Positions 5,728-8,667 of a stretch of 8,667 nucleotides of DNA are shown in pieces. The stretch comes from Fluviibacter sp039805725 (GTDB taxonomy: Bacteria > Pseudomonadota > Gammaproteobacteria > Burkholderiales > Rhodocyclaceae), in the NCBI GenBank assembly GCA_039805725.1, contig JBDLTT010000057.1, forward strand, positions 1 to 8,667. Reading direction: 5' to 3'. Made by a program: the position numbers and the translations under genes. The notes under the pieces are model-generated. The model worked only from the letters and a program-made list of their open reading frames with translations, did no database searches and was not told the origin of the DNA. Positions within the stretch are counted from its first letter, which is position 1. Each line of letters starts with the position of its first letter.

Positions 5728-7259
5728 TGTCGACTAAAGACAGCCAGCTGGCACCCCTGACCGGTTGGCAACTGTGGGCAGCGGCCTTCTTTCTGTCGAT
5801 GGCGAACCTGATCGCCATTCTGGATATGACCATCGCCAACGTGTCGGTGCTCACTATTGCCGGAGGTCTGGCGGTGACGCCAACGCAGGGCACCTGGGTG
5901 ATTACGTCTTACGCCGTGGCTGAAGCCATTACGGTGCCGCTCACCGGTTGGTTTACCGAACGCTACGGTTCCGTCAAAGTCTTTGTGGTTGCCATGGCGG
6001 CCTTTGGTATCTTCTCCGGGTTGGCAGGCATGTCGTCCTCATTGGGTTTTCTGGTATTTGCGCGGGTGCTGCAAGGCATGGCCGGTGGGCCGCTGATGCC
6101 GTTGTCGCAAACCTTGTTGTTGCGGATATTCCCTAAAGAAAAGGCGGGCGCTGCCACGGGCATCTGGGCGATGACCACGCTCATCGGCCCGGTATTGGGC
6201 CCCATCCTTGGTGGGTGGATTTGTGATAACTACACCTGGCCGTGGATCTTTCTCATTAATTTGCCGATTGCCGCTGCCTGCGCCTGGATTTGCTGGAAAA
6301 TCCTGCGTCGATACGAAACCAAAATTATGGTCAAACCGATCGATGTGGTGGGTTTCGTACTCCTACTCATCTGGGTTGGCTCGCTTCAAATCATGCTGGA
6401 CGAAGGCAAGAATCTCGATTGGTTTACGTCACCGATCATTGTCGGCCTGGCGATTGTGGCAGCAATTGGCTTTGTGGCGTTTCTCATCTGGGAATTTACC
6501 GAAGCCCATCCGATTGTTGATCTTCGGGTCTTTCGGCACCGTGGCTTTACAGCGGCGGTAATCACCATCTCGCTCACTTTCGCCGGTTTTTTTGCAGCCA
6601 ACGTCCTCACGCCGTTATGGCTGCAAAGCTTCATGGCCTATACCGCGACCGATGCGGGCATGACCACGGCCTGGATCGGTATCACGGCGTTTTTTATCGC
6701 GCCGGGGGTCGCTGCGATGTCGATGAAGATGGACCCACGAAAACTCGTGTTCTACGGCATTCTCTGGTTAGGGCTTGTTACGCTCTATCGCACGATTGCC
6801 ACCACTGATATGGCCTATTGGGATATTGCGTTCCCTTTAATGTTACTGGGGCTGGGGATGCCCTTCTTCTTCATTCCGTCCACCGCGGCCGCGCTGAGCA
6901 GCGTCGATGAAGAAGAAACCAACTCTGCAGCGGGGCTGATGAATTTCATGCGTACGTTGTCCGGTGCGATTGCCACCTCGATGGTTACCACTTACTGGGA
7001 AGATGAGATTACCCGTAACCGAGCTGATTTGGTGGGCATCATTGATCCCGGGCAAGTCATAGCCAATCAACTCAGCAGTCAGGGGATGAGCGAGGCACAG
7101 GTGATGCTCGTCCTGGAACGTATGGTGGTCGAACAAAGTGTGATGCTGGCCACCAACGAATTAATGCTGGCGGTGGCGCTCATATTGATAGCCTCTGCCT
7201 TCTTCATCTGGCTGGTGCCCAAACCCTCCCGGACCATTGACCCATCGGCCATGCATTAA
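5727..7259 (+). CDS. emrB: EmrB-type MFS drug:proton antiporter (DHA2 family, 14 TM helices)
   Basis: This 510-residue inner-membrane protein has the normal length and hydrophobic pattern for the 14-helix DHA2 family. Visible motifs are LDMTIANVS (32-40, with the membrane Asp33 of helix 1), the loop 2-3 motif A GWFTERYGSVKVF (74-86), the helix 4 segment FARVLQGMAGGPLMP (111-125, with Arg113) and the antiporter motif C GPVLGPILGGWI (154-165). The late loop EEETNSAAGLMNFMRTLSGA, typical of EmrB, comes before the last helices. It should use the proton gradient to move hydrophobic drugs, uncouplers or organic acids into the EmrA-channel conduit. The start ATG 5727 overlaps the emrA stop by one base, and GGAG at 5717-5720 is well spaced. 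This is the last gene of the cassette. The substrate is not predictable. Confidence 0.95.
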   Translation: MSTKDSQLAPLTGWQLWAAAFFLSMANLIAILDMTIANVSVLTIAGGLAVTPTQGTWVITSYAVAEAITVPLTGWFTERYGSVKVFVVAMAAFGIFSGLAGMSSSLGFLVFARVLQGMAGGPLMPLSQTLLLRIFPKEKAGAATGIWAMTTLIGPVLGPILGGWICDNYTWPWIFLINLPIAAACAWICWKILRRYETKIMVKPIDVVGFVLLLIWVGSLQIMLDEGKNLDWFTSPIIVGLAIVAAIGFVAFLIWEFTEAHPIVDLRVFRHRGFTAAVITISLTFAGFFAANVLTPLWLQSFMAYTATDAGMTTAWIGITAFFIAPGVAAMSMKMDPRKLVFYGILWLGLVTLYRTIATTDMAYWDIAFPLMLLGLGMPFFFIPSTAAALSSVDEEETNSAAGLMNFMRTLSGAIATSMVTTYWEDEITRNRADLVGIIDPGQVIANQLSSQGMSEAQVMLVLERMVVEQSVMLATNELMLAVALILIASAFFIWLVPKPSRTIDPSAMH

Positions 7260-7330
7260 CCTTGATAGCGATCGTGAGCTGCTGTTTTAATCGGTCTGGG
7301 CTGTTTTTCGAGGGACTAGGCGAGTGAACC
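7260..7330. other. Gap after emrB without a clear terminator
   Basis: I searched this gap for a stem followed by a T-run. TTTTT at 7304-7308 and TTTT at 7284-7287 occur, but only weak 4-bp pairings precede them (for example CGAT 7269-7272 with ATCG 7290-7293). Read-through from the efflux operon into the arsenic operon is therefore possible. Nothing else is recognised here. Confidence 0.4.
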
Positions 7331-7359
7331 TTGCATCAATGATGCGCTTGTAATACATT
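7331..7359 (+). promoter_or_regulatory. Candidate arsR promoter
   Basis: TTGCAT (7331-7336) and TACATT (7354-7359) are separated by 17 bp and could be the -35 and -10 boxes. Matches to consensus are partial (3/6 and 4/6). A start near 7366 would give a leader of about 20 nt before the ATG at 7389. Two small palindromes lie within it, which suits ArsR repression. Confidence 0.35.
7333..7345. promoter_or_regulatory. Putative ArsR operator palindrome
   Basis: GCATCA-A-TGATGC is a perfect inverted repeat with 6-bp arms around one base. It overlaps the candidate -35 and spacer, 43 bp before the arsR ATG. ArsR/SmtB dimers bind imperfect inverted repeats at this kind of position. A second shorter palindrome, TGTA-A-TACA (7349-7357), sits 14 bp further, centre to centre, over the -10. 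Which one ArsR binds cannot be told. Confidence 0.45.
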
Positions 7360-7388
7360 TGTCACGTTATTTCGAGAAAATTGGAAAC

Positions 7389-7751
7389 ATGGAAACGCTA
7401 AATGCCGCCGACTTACTTGCTGCCTTGGGTCACGAGTCCCGTCTCTCCATCTACCGCTTACTGGTTGAGGCGGGTCCGGAGGGCGTGAATGCCTCGTCGA
7501 TCGCTGAGCAGTTGGGTTTGCCGGCTGCCACGGCATCGTTCCATCTTTCCAATCTGAGCCGAGTCGGTTTGATCAAAGCCAGACAGGAAAGCCGTTTCAT
7601 CTACTACGCCACAGATTACAGCGTGATGGATGAGCTTCTCGCATTCCTGACAGACAAGTGTTGTCAGGGTCAGAGCTGTCTGCCCAAAACCGAACAGGTT
7701 GATACGACCGAAAAAAGACGGAAAAGGGCAGGCTGCGTAACGTCTTGTTGA
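7389..7751 (+). CDS. arsR: ArsR-family arsenite-responsive repressor with C-terminal cysteine site
   Basis: I chose ATG 7389, giving 120 residues. A TTG at 7359 would add ten residues, but METLNAADLLAALGHESRL fits the family N-terminus. The winged helix-turn-helix runs about 6-78: ALGHESRLSIYRLL (12-25), SSIAEQLGLPAATASFHLSNLSRVGLI (36-62, the recognition helix in its second half) and a wing QESRFIYYAT (66-75). The classical ELCVCDL metal site is absent from the DNA-binding helix. Instead cysteines lie after the wing: Cys91, Cys92 and Cys97 (KCCQGQSC). This resembles the C-terminal three-cysteine arsenite site known for Acidithiobacillus ferrooxidans ArsR (Cys95/96/102). The tail then has KRRKR and ends GCVTSC, adding Cys116 and Cys120. 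It should repress the ars operon and release DNA on binding As(III) or Sb(III). The next gene starts 8 bp after its stop. Confidence 0.9.
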   Translation: METLNAADLLAALGHESRLSIYRLLVEAGPEGVNASSIAEQLGLPAATASFHLSNLSRVGLIKARQESRFIYYATDYSVMDELLAFLTDKCCQGQSCLPKTEQVDTTEKRRKRAGCVTSC

Positions 7752-7759
7752 GGTGAACG

Positions 7760-8260
7760 ATGTCCGAAAAAGTTTTTAACGTACTTTTCCTGTGTACGGG
7801 CAATTCTGCGCGCAGTGTTATTGCCGAAGCCGTCCTTAACCAGCTGGGACAGGGTCGCTTTAAAGCCTACAGCGCGGGCAGTATGCCAGCAGGAATGGTT
7901 AATCCGCATGTGCTGGATCTGCTTCAACGTAATCGCATGCCCACCGATGATATTCGCAGCAAGAGCTGGGATGAATTCGCCAGCGCTGATGCGCCAAAAC
8001 TCGATTTTGTGATTACCGTCTGCGATAACGCTGCTGGAGAAGTCTGTCCGGTCTGGCCGGGCCAGCCGATGACTGCACACTGGGGTCTGGAAGACCCAGC
8101 TGTGGTGGCGGATGAAGAAGAACAGAAGCGTGCGGTTTCAAACGCATTCATGCAACTCAATCGCCGTATTGGAATCTTCGTTAATTTGCCGCTTGATAAA
8201 TTGGCACGCCATTCGCTCCAGCAAGAACTCGACGATATCGGTTCGCTACCGCGAAATTAA
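7760..8260 (+). CDS. arsC: Arsenate reductase, low-molecular-weight phosphatase fold (first copy)
   Basis: This 166-residue cytoplasmic protein belongs to the LMW protein tyrosine phosphatase superfamily used for arsenate reduction. The CX5R loop is CTGNSAR (12-18), with Cys12 the expected nucleophile. Cys88 and Cys96 (VCDNAAGEVC) are candidates for the redox relay that resolves the arsenate adduct. TAHWGLEDPA (105-114) carries the probable general acid Asp112. It converts As(V) to As(III), which then needs export. The two relay cysteines are 8 residues apart, against 7 in the Staphylococcus pI258 enzyme and in the next gene. It is also longer than pI258 ArsC (131 residues), with extra C-terminal sequence. 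GAGG at 7750-7753 supports the ATG at 7760. Whether thioredoxin, glutaredoxin or another reductant is used cannot be read from the sequence. A phosphatase function is less likely given the ars context. Confidence 0.9.
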   Translation: MSEKVFNVLFLCTGNSARSVIAEAVLNQLGQGRFKAYSAGSMPAGMVNPHVLDLLQRNRMPTDDIRSKSWDEFASADAPKLDFVITVCDNAAGEVCPVWPGQPMTAHWGLEDPAVVADEEEQKRAVSNAFMQLNRRIGIFVNLPLDKLARHSLQQELDDIGSLPRN

Positions 8261-8263
8261 GGA
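8260..8263 (+). promoter_or_regulatory. Ribosome binding site deciding the second arsC start
   Basis: AGGA at 8260-8263 lies 3 nt before ATG 8267 and 6 nt before the next in-frame ATG at 8270. The normal spacing favours 8270 as the start, although 8267 would add only one methionine. Confidence 0.5.
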
Positions 8264-8269
8264 ACCATG

Positions 8270-8667
8270 ATGAGCAATATTAAAAATATCCTTATCCTCT
8301 GCACCGGCAACTCCTGCCGGTCACAGATGGCTGAAGCCCTCATTACTCATGACCTAGCCGGGTTAGCAAAAGGTCTGTCTGCTGGTACAAAGCCGCAGCC
8401 GAAGGTCGCTGGCGGTGCGATTGAGGCATTGAAGTTGGCAGGATTGCCGACGGAAGGGCTTTACCCAAAAGATATCGACGCAGTCATCAACGAGCCGATT
8501 GATTTGGTGGTGACCGTCTGTAATAACGCCAACGAAGCCTGCCCGATATTCCCGAAGCCGGTGCCACGTATTCACCTGCCGTTCCATGACCCACATGGTG
8601 AGCCGTTGGAGAGTTTTGTGCAGGTTCGTGATGAGATTCGTGCGAAGTTGATTCCAGCAGTTCGTGA
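8270..8667 (+). CDS. arsC: Arsenate reductase, thioredoxin-linked type (second copy, cut at window end)
   Basis: This frame is open from ATG 8270 to the window edge (132 codons), so no stop is seen. The protein starts MSNIKNILIL and carries the CX5R loop CTGNSCR (11-17), with nucleophile Cys11. VVTVCNNANEACP (80-92) supplies Cys84 and Cys91, the same 7-residue spacing as Cys82/Cys89 in Staphylococcus pI258 ArsC. Cys16 matches its extra loop cysteine. The general-acid region is HLPFHDPHG (102-110, Asp107) in place of HWGFDDPAG. The end FVQVRDEIRAKL aligns with the family's last helix, so only a few residues are probably missing. The likely role is thioredoxin-dependent reduction of arsenate to arsenite. 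It differs clearly from the arsC just upstream, so the pair is not a recent tandem duplication. The gap between them is 9 bp, which suggests one operon with arsR. Confidence 0.88.
   Translation, partial: MSNIKNILILCTGNSCRSQMAEALITHDLAGLAKGLSAGTKPQPKVAGGAIEALKLAGLPTEGLYPKDIDAVINEPIDLVVTVCNNANEACPIFPKPVPRIHLPFHDPHGEPLESFVQVRDEIRAKLIPAVR

Noticed and set aside
7269..7308. Possible terminator after emrB with T-runs at 7284-7287 and 7304-7308.
   Set aside because: Only 4-bp stems with large loops can be drawn before the T-runs, too weak to call a terminator.
7359..7388. Upstream TTG start for arsR, adding ten residues.
   Set aside because: The added residues overlap the candidate -10 and transcription start region and do not match the family N-terminus. 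ATG 7389 is preferred.

Overview
The window looks like a proteobacterial chromosome segment. The best guess is a moderate-GC gammaproteobacterium or a related autotroph-like lineage. This rests on three things: outer-membrane lipoproteins with lipoboxes, a three-part efflux system that needs two membranes, and the style of the ackA and ArsR proteins. The genus cannot be fixed from the sequence. Genes are packed tightly. The largest gene-free gap is about 130 bases (before arsR), so no stretch over 300 bases lacks a gene. I see no tRNA, rRNA, CRISPR, insertion sequence or integration site.

Left part (1-2853). A minus-strand lipoprotein gene, probably DUF3313 family, runs off the left edge. It is divergent from a UDP-glucuronate 4-epimerase-type sugar-nucleotide epimerase (568-1581). 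An acetate kinase (1648-2853) follows on the plus strand without a neighbouring phosphotransacetylase. These three genes show no obvious common pathway.

Middle part (about 2874-7259). This is a self-contained drug/toxicant efflux cassette: a MarR-family repressor, a NodT-family outer-membrane lipoprotein channel, a short EmrA/HlyD-type membrane-fusion protein and an EmrB-type 14-helix MFS transporter. All three internal junctions overlap (by 1, 4 and 1 nt), so the four genes are probably one translationally coupled operon. Directly upstream is a perfect 8+2+8 bp inverted repeat. It lies inside a plausible promoter, which fits autorepression by the MarR protein. The layout matches emrR-emrCAB-like operons. 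The regulator is first in the operon, and the pump probably spans both membranes to export hydrophobic or phenolic compounds.

Right part (about 7331-8667). This is the start of an arsenic resistance operon. It holds an ArsR repressor with a C-terminal arsenite-binding cysteine cluster (the Acidithiobacillus-type arrangement, not the classical ELCVCDL type), then two different low-molecular-weight-phosphatase-type arsenate reductases in tandem. The second is cut by the window end. An arsenite exporter would be expected further right but is not visible.

I did not find a clearly new biological system. The items most worth checking are the paired but different arsC genes, the cysteine-rich ArsR tail, the shortened EmrA hairpin, and the MarR operator-promoter that may yield a nearly leaderless transcript.
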